A stretch of 45,665 bases of DNA from Blastocladiella britannica (Eukaryota; Blastocladiomycota; Blastocladiomycetes; Blastocladiales; Blastocladiaceae), in assembly GCA_025349905.2 (NCBI GenBank), contig MU624588.1, positions 1-45,665 of the forward strand, in the 5' to 3' direction. Within the stretch, counting starts at the first letter, position 1, and each line of letters starts with the position of its first letter. Of the stretch, positions 10,001-20,442 are shown piece by piece. The position numbers and the translations under genes are program-made. The notes under the pieces were generated by a model that saw only the letters and a list, made by a program, of their open reading frames with translations, ran no database searches and was not told where the DNA came from.

Positions 10001-11276
10001 CACCACCACCGTTACCACCGCCGCCTTGCTGTTGTCCAGACATCATAGCCAGCTTTGCCCGCATAAATTGCAGCACGCGGTCCTTTTCATGCTCGTTGAG
10101 GGTTTTGGTGTCGCGGCCCTCGAACCCGAGATCGCGCATGGCGGCGGCAAACAGCATGGACTGCAGCGTGGGCGACACGCCCGATGACGACGGTGGGAGC
10201 GAGGAAGGGGCAGCTGATCCGGGCAGCGACGTTCCGCTGTTGTTCATCTGTGGTTGTTGTACGGCAGAGTCTGCCTGTGGCTGTGGCTGCGACTGTGGAG
10301 GCTGCAGTTGAGAGGGCTGACTGGCTCCTGGCGTGGCAGTAGCACTGCTAGCGCCAGGACCGGGCGTCACCGAACCGCGCACGACAGCATTTGCGGCCGC
10401 CACGGCCGACGTCGGGTGAACAAGCGGCTGCATGGCCGCAAGCTGCTGGTAATTGGCCACCTGCTGCGCGTAGGCGGCATGGGCGGCAGGTGACAGAATT
10501 GGTTGCGGCTGCTGCTGCGTCGGCTGCGTCGGCTGCTGCGGCTGTGATGGCTGAGGAGGCTGCGACGGCTGCTGTGGCATCGGGGCGGCGGCAGGTGGCG
10601 CACCGGGAGCCGACATGAGCGACCCGGCACGAATTGGCGGCTGCGAGGGCACAGGCGGAGAAGCAGCCGGTCCTGGGGCTGGACCAGGGGCCGGAGCCGA
10701 CACCGAGGCCGACGACGACGACGGAGCAATGACCTGCGTCAGGTACGCCTGCAGCTGATCGTTGGTCTGCAGCTGGCGCTTCTTCTGGTGCTGTTTTTCC
10801 AGTCCATAGCGAAGGAGGGTCAACAACCACTGTTAAAAAAACAACGGAAAAGTCAAAATGAATAAGGACGACAAACCTCGGCCAGAATCAATGCCTCGCG
10901 CGTCCCACCCGAAGCAGACCGCGCTTTAAACAGGTCCCAAAAGACGGTCCACCACTCAAAAAGAAACCCGCCGTCGGGGGTATCGATCGGAATCGGGAGC
11001 GGCGGGATGGCGCTAAAGTCCGCAACCAGCTGGTGTGCATCCGCACCGCTCAGTACCGGAGGGGAGGTGTCACCGCCCGTGGAGTTGTTCGCCGGGTCAA
11101 GACCATTCGAAGACGCTAGCACCTCATTGTAGAACGCCAAGGCCGAGTTTTTGAAGTTGCGCTTTCGGCAATAGTCGAAAATGTACAGGTTGAGCCTAGA
11201 GATAGCCCAGGGATTAGTGTCGACTTTTCTTATATAGGTTTATGCGGTTAAGTGCGTACATGCGATTGTCGTCCAT
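7024..11276 (-). CDS. LisH/LUFS + Gln-rich + WD40 transcriptional corepressor (LEUNIG/Flo8-Som1-like), five exons
   Basis: Exons 11276-11260, 11195-10877, 10829-9216, 9155-9074 and 9011-7024 join in frame to 1,339 residues. The first exon is only 17 nt (MDDNR plus two bases). Splicing it on completes a LisH motif (LNLYIFDYCRKRNFKNSA) and the LUFS signature TPDGGFLFEWWTVFWDLF, then WLLTLLRYGLEKQHQKK. This N-terminal domain defines LEUNIG, Flo8/Som1 and SSBP proteins and binds LDB/SEUSS-type adaptors. Residues of about 150-970 are Gln/Pro/Met/Ala-rich. The C terminus (about 975-1339) holds WD40 repeats, with LHPSARLVAAGSSDNKVALW and HALDWAADGSLLVTASEDRV as clear blades. Introns are 64, 47, 60 and 62 bp; the third (9215-9156) and fourth (9073-9012) bracket an 82-nt exon encoding a Gln run. 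Expected role: nuclear corepressor/coactivator scaffold downstream of cAMP or developmental signals. Confidence 0.88.
7270..7292. repeat. GGT trinucleotide run (poly-Pro codons)
   Basis: An uninterrupted GGT run on the plus strand inside the last exon of the LisH/WD40 gene. On the coding strand it encodes a run of prolines in a loop between WD40 blades. It is a likely length-polymorphic microsatellite. Confidence 0.8.
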
Positions 11277-11351
11277 TTTTGTTGCGTTTTCCTTTTGGTT
11301 TTTTGGTGTGTATTCAGAGGCGTTGTTGGAATGTTTTGGTTTGGTCGAGAA

Positions 11352-11384
<33 letters not shown>

Positions 11385-11571
11385 AATAAATAAGAATAAG
11401 GGTTTCCTTTGTGATGAGAGAGGACACGGCAGACGGCAAAGAGAAAGCGAAAGCGAAAGGGAAGGAGGCAGACGTGAGGAAAGAGAGCGGTTGACGGTGG
11501 GCGACGGTGGCGAGGGTCACTGTTCAGTGAAAAATCCTCTTCAGAAACAGCCAACACTAAAAAAAAATAAA
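11277..11571. promoter_or_regulatory. Divergent promoter region between the LisH/WD40 gene and mS38
   Basis: The two start codons (11276 on minus, 11572 on plus) are 295 bp apart, so both promoters must share this interval. It contains a purine tract at about 11347-11384, a more general GA-rich stretch to about 11480, and A/T-rich sequence just before the mS38 start. No specific factor site can be named. Confidence 0.6.
11347..11384. repeat. (GA)n purine microsatellite
   Basis: Almost pure GA repeat broken by two AAA interruptions, within the shared 5' region of two divergent genes. GA tracts in promoters often exclude nucleosomes; that role here is inference. Confidence 0.85.
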
Positions 11572-12746
11572 ATGCTTCAATCACTGTCCTCGGTCGCGGC
11601 CACCAGTCTGCGCACGCGCCTCGCGCTGGCTGTGCCCGCGACTGCCATGCGCCGTTTCAAGCACGACGCTGCCTCGGCCTCGGCAAATGGATTGCCGGCA
11701 TCCGCGATCGCCCTCCCGTCCGTGTCGTCGACCACTGCTACCAGTGCCTCTGGTGACCTTGCATCTGGAACTGGAGCTAGCGTAGCTTCTGGTATTCTTA
11801 TTTTTTTTTTTGCCTTTTTTTTTTTGGCGTTGAGAAATCTGGATGGCTGCTTTCCTTCATACTGTGCTGGTACCCGACAACTGGTATCCATCATGGACGG
11901 GGGTGTATACGCGTGCGCTGAGTGTCTCGCATGGATGTCGCTACGGTTGCCGTTCTGGCTGTCGTCGTCGTATAACATCAACAACCTTCAAAATATTCAC
12001 ACCAATTTTTTTGGCACAGAACACGACCACGCTGCCGACCTGTCCCTGCTCATCCACCGGCTGCGCTCGGCCGAGACTGCCCGCCGGCACGCACTGACGG
12101 GCGAGCTGCCAGCGCACCAGCAGTACGCGGCCGCCCGCCGCATGGACGCGCCGCTGATGCCCGCGCACCACCCGCTGCTGACCGACGACTTTAGCGTGCA
12201 GACGCCGTTTGTTGCGCCGCCGCGTCCTTCCACTGCCTTGGACGCTGGCAAAAACAAAAACACTTCGTCTTTGGCCATGTACGCTCCCTTGTCGACGCAA
12301 ATGGCTGTTGCAGAGGCGGCCGATGCGGAGGCCGAGGACGCGATCCCCGAGCAGCACGAGCGCGCGGCCGTTGCGCTCATGGGCCACCCGTTGCTGCCGT
12401 ACCTGTTGCAACCGGGCTTGCCGCTGCTGCCCATGGAGGTTCCCGTTGCCGCTGGGGCCCCAGCTGCACCCGGTGCCTCTGCCATCGACGAGTCCGAGAG
12501 CCAGCTGGCGTTCCAGATGATGACGCCGCGCGGCCAGTTGCCGGTGGGTGTCTTTCCGCCCACGGCGCAGGACGAGGTGCTCATGACCAGCGTGCTGCGC
12601 AAGCGGCGGAAGAAGATGTGCGTCTCCTTTTTTTTTCATTTTAATACAGGAACCTCCGGCTCACTCACATAACTTGAAATGATATGCACAGGAACAAGCA
12701 CAAGCTCCGCAAGCTGCGCAAGAGCACACGCTCTCAGCGCAAGTAA
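11572..12746 (+). CDS. mS38: Mitochondrial small-subunit ribosomal protein mS38 (Cox24/AURKAIP1 family), three exons
   Basis: Exons 11572-11791, 12020-12617 and 12692-12746 join in frame to 290 residues. The C terminus after splicing reads SVLRKRRKKMNKHKLRKLRK and then STRSQRK, the basic signature of mS38, which inserts into mitoribosomal RNA near the decoding region. The N terminus (MLQSLSSVAATSLRTRLAL, then MRRFKH) is Arg/Ser/Ala-rich without acidic residues, as in a mitochondrial presequence. The family core is short, so most of this protein is a long Ala/Pro-rich extension. Intron 2 (12618-12691) has two CAG acceptors; only the downstream one (12691) gives the conserved tail. Intron 1 (11792-12019, 228 bp) is unusually long for this locus and stop-free in frame, so an unseen exon or retention there cannot be excluded. 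Confidence 0.85.
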
Positions 12747-12874
12747 TATGACGGGCCGTCGTCGTTGATAATAGTTGCAATTTTGAATGAAATATACTTG
12801 AGTACTTGACGTAATGGAGTGTTGACGTCTCACTCGGCCTCTCAAAATTTCAATTTAAAAAAAAAAATTTCAAA

Positions 12875-14957
12875 ATGACCCTTGCCTCGTCCGATCCCAT
12901 CCAAACCGCCGTCCCGCCACGATCTGGCTCGCACAATGAAACCAATGGTAAATCGTCATCCCTGCCCAGCAACACCGCCGTCAAAATCCCCGGCACATTA
13001 CGCGAACGCACCGTGCGCGGGTTCCTGCTCAAGGAGACCATTGGCGAGGGCACGTACGGCAAAGTCAAGATTGCCGTGAACCCGGCCACGGGCGAGCGAA
13101 TCGCCATCAAAATCATGGCCAAAAAGGCCCTGGTTGCGTCTCAGGCGGCCGAAGACGACGCTTCAGGTGTTGGCAATGGAGGAGCGGACGACCGAACTGT
13201 TGTTGCTGCTGCGACCGCTGCTGCCGCTGCAAGCGCGCGAGTCGCTGCCGACGCTGGGTATACGCTCGCATCGTCTTCGCTGCGCCGGCTCAAGCGCGAG
13301 CTCGATATCCACCGCGCACTGTTCCACCCCAACATTGTGCGGCTCTACGACCATCACGAGGACGACACGTTCGTGTACCTGCTCATGGAAATGGCCGCTG
13401 GTGGCGAGCTCTTTGACAAGATTGGTACCTCAGGCTTTCCTACTTTTTTTTTTTTTTTTTTTTTGACGATATTGAATGAGTGAATCACTGCTGCAGTGCC
13501 GGACGTGGGTCTCGATGACCAGCTCGCCCATTTCTACTTTCGGCAGCTCGTCAATGCCCTCGTGTACATGCACGGCAAGGGCGTCTCGCATCGCGATCTC
13601 AAGCCAGAGGTACGGCCTTCACGATCACATTGCACTGTCGCGCCCCACAAGATCTCATTCCGCCCTTTTAAAGAATATGCTCATTGACCAGCACGGGAAC
13701 CTCAAAGTCAGCGACTTTGGGTTCGCGACCGTGTACCGACACAAGGGCACGCGACGCACGCTGACCACCCCGTGCGGGTCGCCGCCGTACCTGGCGCCCG
13801 AGGTGGCGCAGTGCAAGTACGACGGCGAGTTGTGCGATGTGTGGTCCATGGGCGTGATCCTGTACGTCCTTCTCAATGGCGCAGCGCTATGGGACGAGCC
13901 CACGTCCGCCAGCCCCGAATTTGTCGCGTTCGTCGCCGCCCACTACAATGGCGATGCGCCGCTCGGCGCTGCCTGGGACCGCATGCCGCGTGCGCCCCGC
14001 GCACTCGCACTCGCGATGCTGCATTTACCCGCGCGCCGACTGCGGCTGGCGGCGGTCGCGGCGCACCCGTGGGTGATCGCCGATAACCCGCTGTACAATG
14101 GCGCCGACGGGATGTGCGCCGACACGCCGCTCCTGTTGCGCAAGATGTACGATGCCATGGAGCCCGTAGGCGGCGCGTCGGCCGAAGAGTACGTGATCTC
14201 GCAGGCGTGGTCCCAACAGCAGCAATTGTTGCAGCACCAGTCGCAGTATCCGACCGAGTCTCCCGCAAAACAAACGTCGTCGCCTCCTTCAGCTATCACA
14301 CCGGCGCGGTATGCTTCGTTCTCGCAGCCCGAGGAATCGGCGACACGCGTGACCGACACGTTTGCGGTCTCGAATCCGATCGCTTGGTTCTCGCAGCCCG
14401 GCGCTGGTGTGGTTTCGTCCACGACCGTATCGGGGCTCGCTGGCACCTTACAATCACAGCTTCCTGGACTTGTTCGTACTGACCTTTTTCTTGGTGTATT
14501 GACCTCACGCTGATTTTCCCATCCATGACAATAGACACAACCACTGTACCCAAACCAATTGCCCGTATCGCAACAACTGCACTTACCTGGGTCCGAGTTC
14601 TCGCCGTCGATGCGGCTCACCCGGTTCTACACGCTCACGCCGCCGCAGACCATGCACCGGCTGCTGTTGTCGGTCCTGGAATCCAACTTGGCCAAGTGCG
14701 TCACGGTCGCGGCCGACGGCGCTCGCGGGTGCCACATTGCATTCTCCACCGTGGACCGGCGGCGGTGCCCATTGCTGGGCGACATTCGCGTACAGCCAGT
14801 GCTTCACGCGTCGTTAGGAGCGTGGCTGGTGCTGTTTGTGCGGCGGAAGGGTGACCCGATTGAGTTCAAACGGTTCTTCCTTGCGATGGTCCGGCAGGAC
14901 GAGATCAGGGACGTGGTGGCCGAGGGAACGGCTCCCGCTTCTGCCTCGCATCAATGA
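12875..14957 (+). CDS. CHK1: Checkpoint kinase Chk1, four exons
   Basis: Exons 12875-13424, 13497-13609, 13674-14471 and 14535-14957 join in frame to 627 residues. The kinase domain has the Gly loop GEGTYGKV (57-64), catalytic Lys79, helix-C Glu142, HRDLKPEN with Asp217, DFG at 235-237, and GSPPYLAPEV as the activation segment end. The C terminus carries the Chk1-specific KA1-like domain (from about 513: MRLTRFYTL, then STVDRRRCPLLGDI, then KGDPIEFKRFFLAMV), whose DRR and KGDxxEFKR motifs match animal Chk1. Role: nuclear effector of ATR/Mec1 that halts the cell cycle after DNA damage or replication stress. Oddity: about 50 Ala/Asp-rich residues (about 86-134) are inserted between the catalytic lysine and helix C. 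The last donor is GTTCGT (14472), chosen because it alone keeps phase 0. The gene follows mS38 after 128 bp on the same strand. Confidence 0.92.
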
Positions 14958-15031
14958 TGCTGTCCAATTGAGAGAGGGCCAAGAGTAAACCATTGTATGT
15001 GACATTGCTATAATATATGACCTGTTGATTG

Positions 15032-17414
15032 TTATCCACGCCGTGGGATGTGTCCGCTGCCGCCGCCGCCTCCGCCACCCAAGAGACTGACCACACGACC
15101 GCCGAGCATGCTCATGCGCGACGCCGTGCTCGCAGTGGTGGCGGCGGTTCCAGATCGCAATCGGGGTTCTCCCAGTTGTTGTGTGGGTGTTCGTCCTCCT
15201 GCGGGTGTGGTCGTGTATCGTAGTGGAGAAATGCGATTGGACCGCGCCCCATCACCAGTGGCAGCACAGCTGGCGGCAAATGTGGCCGCTTTTTGCTCGA
15301 CAATCGCCACGTACGCGCGGCCGGCATCGATGGCCAGCCGCCGCTGCGTCGAGTGCATGGACAGGCCGTGTGCGACCGCTGCCGACACACGAACCTCTAT
15401 GGCGGTGAGAAGCTGGTCGAGAGGAGACGAAATCGGATCATTTGCAGCAGTCGCATGGGTGATGGCGAGCGGCGAAGATGGCGGTGTGGGTTCCATAGGT
15501 TGTTGATGTAGTTGATGCATACTCTCCAGCGGATGGTGGATCATGGTACTTGTCATTACACTGGGCCGGCGCGGCGTTTGCGGTGGGGTGGTCACGTATG
15601 CACCTACACCGCCGCCGCTGTTGTCGGTGCTGGCCGTCCCGCCGCCGCCGAATGAGTTTGAAGCTGTAAACTGGCTGGCGATCGCCTCATCCACCGCATC
15701 CAGCAATTCGGCTGCGCGGTCACACAGCTCATCGTAGGTCAGGGTGGGGGCGGCTCCACTGCTCTTTTGTTTCGCTTGCGGGTCCACAGCTGCCGTCGCC
15801 AACCGCCGGCGAATGGCGCTCGGATCCGCCGCGCCAATATCGTCGTGCAGCTGTGCGGCCGCATTCAGTAGGGCGGCAACCCGGGCAAAAGTCATGCGGG
15901 TTGAATTCAGCGCCTCCGTGCCGCCCACATGGTCCGAGTCGGCGACCTGATCCAGCGAATAAGTGGACGTAGCCACATTCTCGCGAGCCACCGCCAATGG
16001 TAGCGGCGGTGGGAGGCGCATGGACAGCTTGGCCATGGACGACTCGAGCTCGAGGTCCAGAGTCATGACCGACTGACCCGTTCCTGCCGTTCGGTAACGG
16101 ACCGAATTTCGCGACTCGAGCGGCCGCGGGTTTGGTGCTGGTAAACCAGACACCTCTTGGGTGCTGACGTACCGCGACAGATCCCCCACCTCACTCGGAG
16201 TTCCGGGACTGGCAACGACGGTGGCAGCGACGGTAGCCCGAAGTACCATCAGCTCGTCCTGGGCATCGGCCCACCGCGCCGTGACCGCGTCATTGTCGGC
16301 CTCGAGCTGCCCAAGCGCCGCGCGCATCTCGTGAATGCGGTCGGCCAGCAGTGCAATGGTTTCGTCGCGAATGCGCACCGCGGCCTCAGCGTCCTCGGCC
16401 ATTGCTGCTGCCGTGGCTGTCGCCTCCAATGAACCGGGTCCGGTAGCAGCAGCAGACGCAGCGGCCTCGGCGCGTGTAGCCCGGGCCACAGCCGCGTCCA
16501 AGTCGCGTTGCATCCTTGCACACATTTCGTCGGCGCGTGCGGCCCTCTCGCGCGCCTCGTCGCGCTCGCGTGCACGCATGCGCTCGGCGTCCATGCGGCA
16601 CCGCGTCTCGGCCGCGGCCCGCCGCGCGCGGTTCCTTGCGTCCTCCACCTCGACCTCGAGCTCACGCACCTGGTCGTGCAACCGTTCCTCAGACGCTTCC
16701 GCCCGGTTCAGGGTTGTTACGCTCGCCGTCAGCGCCGCTAACCGGTCGGACGCCAGCTCGTCCACGGACGCCGCAGCCGAGTCCAGGTCGGTCCGCGCGG
16801 TCGCTAGGTCCGCGCACACGGCAAGGTGGTCGCGTTGGAGCCGCGCGTAAGCCGCGTTCAGGTCGAGCGCGTGGGAGTGTAGCGACCGGTGTGCGGAGAC
16901 GAGCGGCACGTACGCCGAAACAGCGAGGGTGTACTTTGCCAGCAGCTGGTGGCCAATCGTGCCGGATAGGTGCAGCGACGCGGTCATTGGGCACGCGAGG
17001 TCGGATGGGCAGGCGGCTGGGGGCGCGCTGACCAATTCTATTTCATTTTTTATAAGGCGTGAGGTCGAGTTGACCGGGGATCCGATGTATGGCTTTGTTG
17101 CAGCGCACCGCAGCACAAGCGCAGTGCAAGTGCAGCAGTCCAACCTGAAATTTTTAATCAAGCACACCTTGCATCCGGGCAATCAGGGCCGCGTCAAGCT
17201 GCAGCTCGCTCGGATCCACGATATATAATGGCGAGGCGAGGATCGCAGAGTGCGCTGTCGCCCAGTCCGAGGAGCCCAAAAACCCATGCTCTGCCAATTC
17301 TGCGATCTGATCGCAAGGTGCCATGTCAAGAATAATGACGCCGCTGAGGCCGATCTGGTGCTGTTGCGTTGGTGTCGTGTCATTCATATTGACAACAATT
17401 GTACAAAATTTCAA
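15032..17414 (-). CDS. Coiled-coil protein of unknown function, two exons
   Basis: Exons 17414-17168 and 17037-15032 join in frame to 750 residues across a 130-bp intron (GTGTGC donor, ATAG acceptor). That acceptor was chosen because it drops a Cys-rich, non-protein-like segment. A second in-frame Met (17387) gives an alternative start nine residues later. The first 80 residues are compact and non-repetitive (IGLSGVIILDMAPCDQIAEL). From about 150 to 340 runs a long coiled coil rich in Ala, Arg and Glu. After that come Pro/Ser/Thr-rich linkers with TPPQTPRR-type proline-directed phosphorylation sites, two short helical segments (for example LTYDELCDRAAELLDAVDEA), and a Gly-rich C terminus. I do not recognise the family. 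The architecture suits a cytoskeletal or membrane-tether adaptor. It converges on CHK1 with 74 bp between stops. Confidence 0.7.
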
Positions 17415-17466
17415 AAGTATTTGCTACATCAGTGCGACTATAATACATAACGTTTAAAAAAACTAT

Positions 17467-18723
17467 TTACACAACGATCACGCTGCCATCCCCGTGATGC
17501 GGATCACACCGTACGCAGTGGCATCGCAATGGCCCCTTCGCATTGCGCACCTCGATATCATTGCCGCCGGCAGCAGTGGCCCGGTGCACGGCCACCGAAA
17601 GGTCGACGGGAGCCTTGGATTCGCCAACGACCAACACGCGCGACGGCCCACGGCGACCAATCTCGCCCCGTGCTGCCCACGCGGCCGTGACGGCATCGGC
17701 TACCGTTGCGACTAGCTCTCCCCCTGGGGCGACAGGGAACGTAATCCGCACAACCGAGCTGGCCGTGAGCGCCTTTGCGATGCCGGCCGCATGCACCCGA
17801 TCGCGCGCCGTTTCGTCCTCGGATCTCGGGGGCACACCGAGCGTCAATTGCCCACTCGGGGCAACGTAGAGTTCCCGCTGCCGGAACGGTAAACCTTGGT
17901 CAGAGATCCGCACGGATTCGACCGAAGGGGCGAGGCGCATGCGCATAAACACTTGCGACATGGACGCATCGGGGTCCAACAGGAATCCAGTGAGGGACAG
18001 TGTCCGTAATGACTTGAACCGGCCGAGTACGGGTCCTACCGCGCTCCAGGGAACGCCACTGCATCGGGTAATGGCAAGATATGACAATCGCGGGCACGTC
18101 GAGGCGATAATCCCAATTAGTCGCGCGCCGTCGGATAGGTGCAGCTCCTGTAAAGTCAGCGAGACCAGCTGGGGCGTGCGCTGCAGCATGGCCTCGATTT
18201 TGAACTCGGCCGCGGGACCCGACTGCGACTCGTACGACTGTTGGATTCCAATGCGGCCAATGTGAACCGCGTCGCCAATCCGAAACCCGGACCCGAACCG
18301 GACGGTGTTGTTGTCACTGCCACCGGGTTCAGGAGCCGAGAGGAGCGAGAGCGTGCGCAGGTTTGGGCACTGCGATGCGACCGTCACCAGTTCGTTGCGC
18401 AGGAGGCCTACCAGCGGGACCGCGATGGTGAGACGCGTGGTGGACAGCGCGGCAAATGATACGCGTCGGTTCATGCGGGACGCGGCCGCCGACGCCAGGA
18501 ACCGCTGTAGAAGCTCCACAGAGTCGAGGACTGGGTGCCGGTAGACAATGGCCGATACGGCTTGTGCGAGCGCCGAGCAGGTCTGCGCTGCGGCCAGGTG
18601 CGATATGCGGTCGGGGACATGGCGCAGGATGTGGACCAGGACCGTGTGCGGCAAGGCGTCTAGTCCCTTGGTTACCTTGAGCTCATCGGCCAGGGCCTGG
18701 TGCGAGTCCGAGCGCGTCGTCAT
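17467..18723 (-). CDS. F-box / leucine-rich-repeat protein, single exon
   Basis: An intronless 418-residue ORF. Residues of about 19-65 match an F-box: LDALPHTVLVHILRHVPD, then HLAAAQTCSALAQAV. It is followed by irregular LRR-like units (CPNLRTLSLLSAP, PQLVSLTLQELHLSDGARL, CPRLSYLAITRCSGVPWSAV, FKSLRTLSLTGFLLD), as in FBXL-type proteins. The F-box should bind Skp1 in an SCF ubiquitin ligase, and the LRRs should pick the substrate. The C-terminal 130 residues lack clear repeats and end in a Cys/His-containing tail (CHCVRCDPHHGDG) that could bind a metal. No substrate can be inferred. It is divergent from the PQ-loop gene. Confidence 0.82.
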   Translation of the reverse strand: MTTRSDSHQALADELKVTKGLDALPHTVLVHILRHVPDRISHLAAAQTCSALAQAVSAIVYRHPVLDSVELLQRFLASAAASRMNRRVSFAALSTTRLTIAVPLVGLLRNELVTVASQCPNLRTLSLLSAPEPGGSDNNTVRFGSGFRIGDAVHIGRIGIQQSYESQSGPAAEFKIEAMLQRTPQLVSLTLQELHLSDGARLIGIIASTCPRLSYLAITRCSGVPWSAVGPVLGRFKSLRTLSLTGFLLDPDASMSQVFMRMRLAPSVESVRISDQGLPFRQRELYVAPSGQLTLGVPPRSEDETARDRVHAAGIAKALTASSVVRITFPVAPGGELVATVADAVTAAWAARGEIGRRGPSRVLVVGESKAPVDLSVAVHRATAAGGNDIEVRNAKGPLRCHCVRCDPHHGDGSVIVV

Positions 18724-19090
18724 TGTTTTTGTACACGAGCAAAAATAGACTCTTGGGTGGACACATGAGCGGATTCAGCCGCTCGAAAAGAAAAAAACGT
18801 TGCGTGTGACACCTTTTTTTTCTTTTTTTTTCGCCCAGAAAAAATCCAACCTCGGCCGTCCGATGAGATAGAAGTGGGATGGATAGGATCTCTTCCAAGT
18901 CTTCCATCGCTGGTCGTAATCACAAAGGCAAATTCATACACATCTGCCACTGCGCGCGCAAGTTGAAAGTCCTTTTGCCGCTCTCGCTCGCTCTTGAACG
19001 AAATCCAACGAAGAAATCCACCCACCACCAGCTCTTTGCTCGCCACCGGCACACACATTCCCACACAATAAATAACAAGAAATAACAAGA
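18724..19090. promoter_or_regulatory. Divergent promoter region, F-box gene / PQ-loop gene
   Basis: 367 bp between two divergent start codons. It contains a T-rich tract at about 18812-18832 and A/T-rich sequence (ACAATAAATAACAAGAAATAACAAGA) split just before the plus-strand ATG. No ORF with protein character and no RNA gene is evident. The assignment as a shared promoter rests on gene orientation. Confidence 0.55.
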
Positions 19091-20442
19091 ATGGATGAAT
19101 CCCTCGATGGCTCGTTTCCGCTCCCGTTCGACCCCGTGCGCTGCGAGCCGGGATACGCCCACGTCGTGTACCTGCTCTTTGGCGAGTGCGCATACACACT
19201 ACCAGACGCTGCGTCCATTGTGCTCGGATACGCATCGATTGCGTTCTGGCTGTTTGCACAGATGCCGTACGTGGTGGTTTTATGATCTCCTTTTCTTGTA
19301 TCCTCATTCATAATACCCAAACAGGCAAGTATATTCGAATTGGCGCCGCGGATCGGCCGACTCGCTCTCGCTCGGATTCGTGTTCATCTGGCTCCTTGGG
19401 GATCTGTCCAACCTCGTTGGCTGCATTCTGACTAACCAGCTACCCTTCCAGGTACTTTTATCTTTTTTTTTCATGGTGTTTTGAGAACAACTCAAATTCA
19501 TCGCACTTTGTGAAGAAAATGCTCGCCGGCTACTTTGTCTTTGTCGATTTCAGCCTATCGGCGCAGACATTCTGGTACTCGGTCCTGTGTCGCCGTGCCC
19601 CTGATGACGAAGTCAGCATTCCCTCGCCGTCCATGGCCCCCGCACAGCCTCCACTATCATCGTATGGGACCATGTCGGATGCGCCGCCGCCCATGTCCCG
19701 TCGCCCGTCCGCCCTTGCTACCACGAGTAACACCATCCTCGCCAGCAGCAGCAACCGGGTAGGAGCGTCCTCAGCACTGGCAGCGGCCTTTGTCAAGTCC
19801 CACGCGCCGCTCGCGATTGCCGTTCTAGGGCTCCTGGTCTCTCCCGCATCGGCCACGTCATCGGCAGAGGCGTCGCCCGTGACCCCCGGTGCGCCCGGCC
19901 AGAGCACACCGCTCGCGTACACGATCGGCGTGGTGTTCAGCTACATGTGCACGGCGCTGTACCTTTCCTCGCGCATTCCGCAGATCCGCCACAACGCCGC
20001 CCGCCGATCGGTGCATGGGCTGGCAGTCTCCATGTTCCTGTTTGCGGTGGCGGGAAACGCCACGTACGCCATGTCGGTGGTGCTGCGCGCGGTCTCACAG
20101 CCATCGCCGCGCGATTTCTTGGTGCAGGCGTTCCCATTTTTGCTCGGGTCGGCCGGGACCCTTGTCCAGGACGGCGTCATTTTCATCCAGTGGGCCATGT
20201 GGAAGGATAACCTCCCGCGTGAGGCTTGCTCGATTTTCGATCCGGACACGGTAAGCACGCTCGCAGTGCCTGGCGTGACTCATCATCACCACCAGCAGCA
20301 CGCTCGCTGCGCGTCTGAGCCGGTGCCGCCCACGATGCGCCCGCTCTCGCGCGCTACCTCGCACGAGTCGATCGTGTCTCTGGACGGCGCCTCACTCAGC
20401 CGTGGCGAAAAGCCGGTCGATACGCGACCCCTCTTGCGTTGA
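19091..20442 (+). CDS. PQ-loop vacuolar/lysosomal cationic amino-acid transporter (Ypq/PQLC2 family), three exons
   Basis: Exons 19091-19266, 19325-19451 and 19516-20442 join in frame to 409 residues (introns 58 and 64 bp). Two PQ motifs are present: AQMPQVYSNW with Pro59-Gln60, formed across the first splice junction, and SSRIPQIRHN with Pro256-Gln257. The helices around the first motif (SLGFVFIWLLGDLSNLVGC, then MLAGYFVFVDFSLSAQTFWYS) match the SLC66A1/Ypq1 family, which exports Arg, Lys and His from vacuoles or lysosomes. About 110 Ser/Ala/Pro-rich residues separate the two halves, and the tail is Ser/His-rich; both are probably cytosolic and regulatory. The second half contains GVVFSYMCTALYLS and GTLVQDGVIFIQWAMW. 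The last exon is left unspliced; a GTAAGC at 20250 could serve as an alternative donor. Confidence 0.9.

Noticed and set aside
11242..11571. Upstream in-frame extension of the mS38 reading frame
   Set aside because: The frame is open by chance through the GA repeat and encodes KEREREREI-like low complexity; it overlaps the first exon of the divergent gene, and the downstream ATG gives a sensible presequence.
15048..15506. Plus-strand ORFs over the coiled-coil gene
   Set aside because: They overlap the minus-strand 750-residue frame, which has consistent coiled-coil heptads and linker composition.
18724..19320. Minus-strand ORFs of 195 and 128 codons upstream of the F-box gene
   Set aside because: They overlap exon 1 of the PQ-loop gene, which has clear family motifs, and show no motif of their own.
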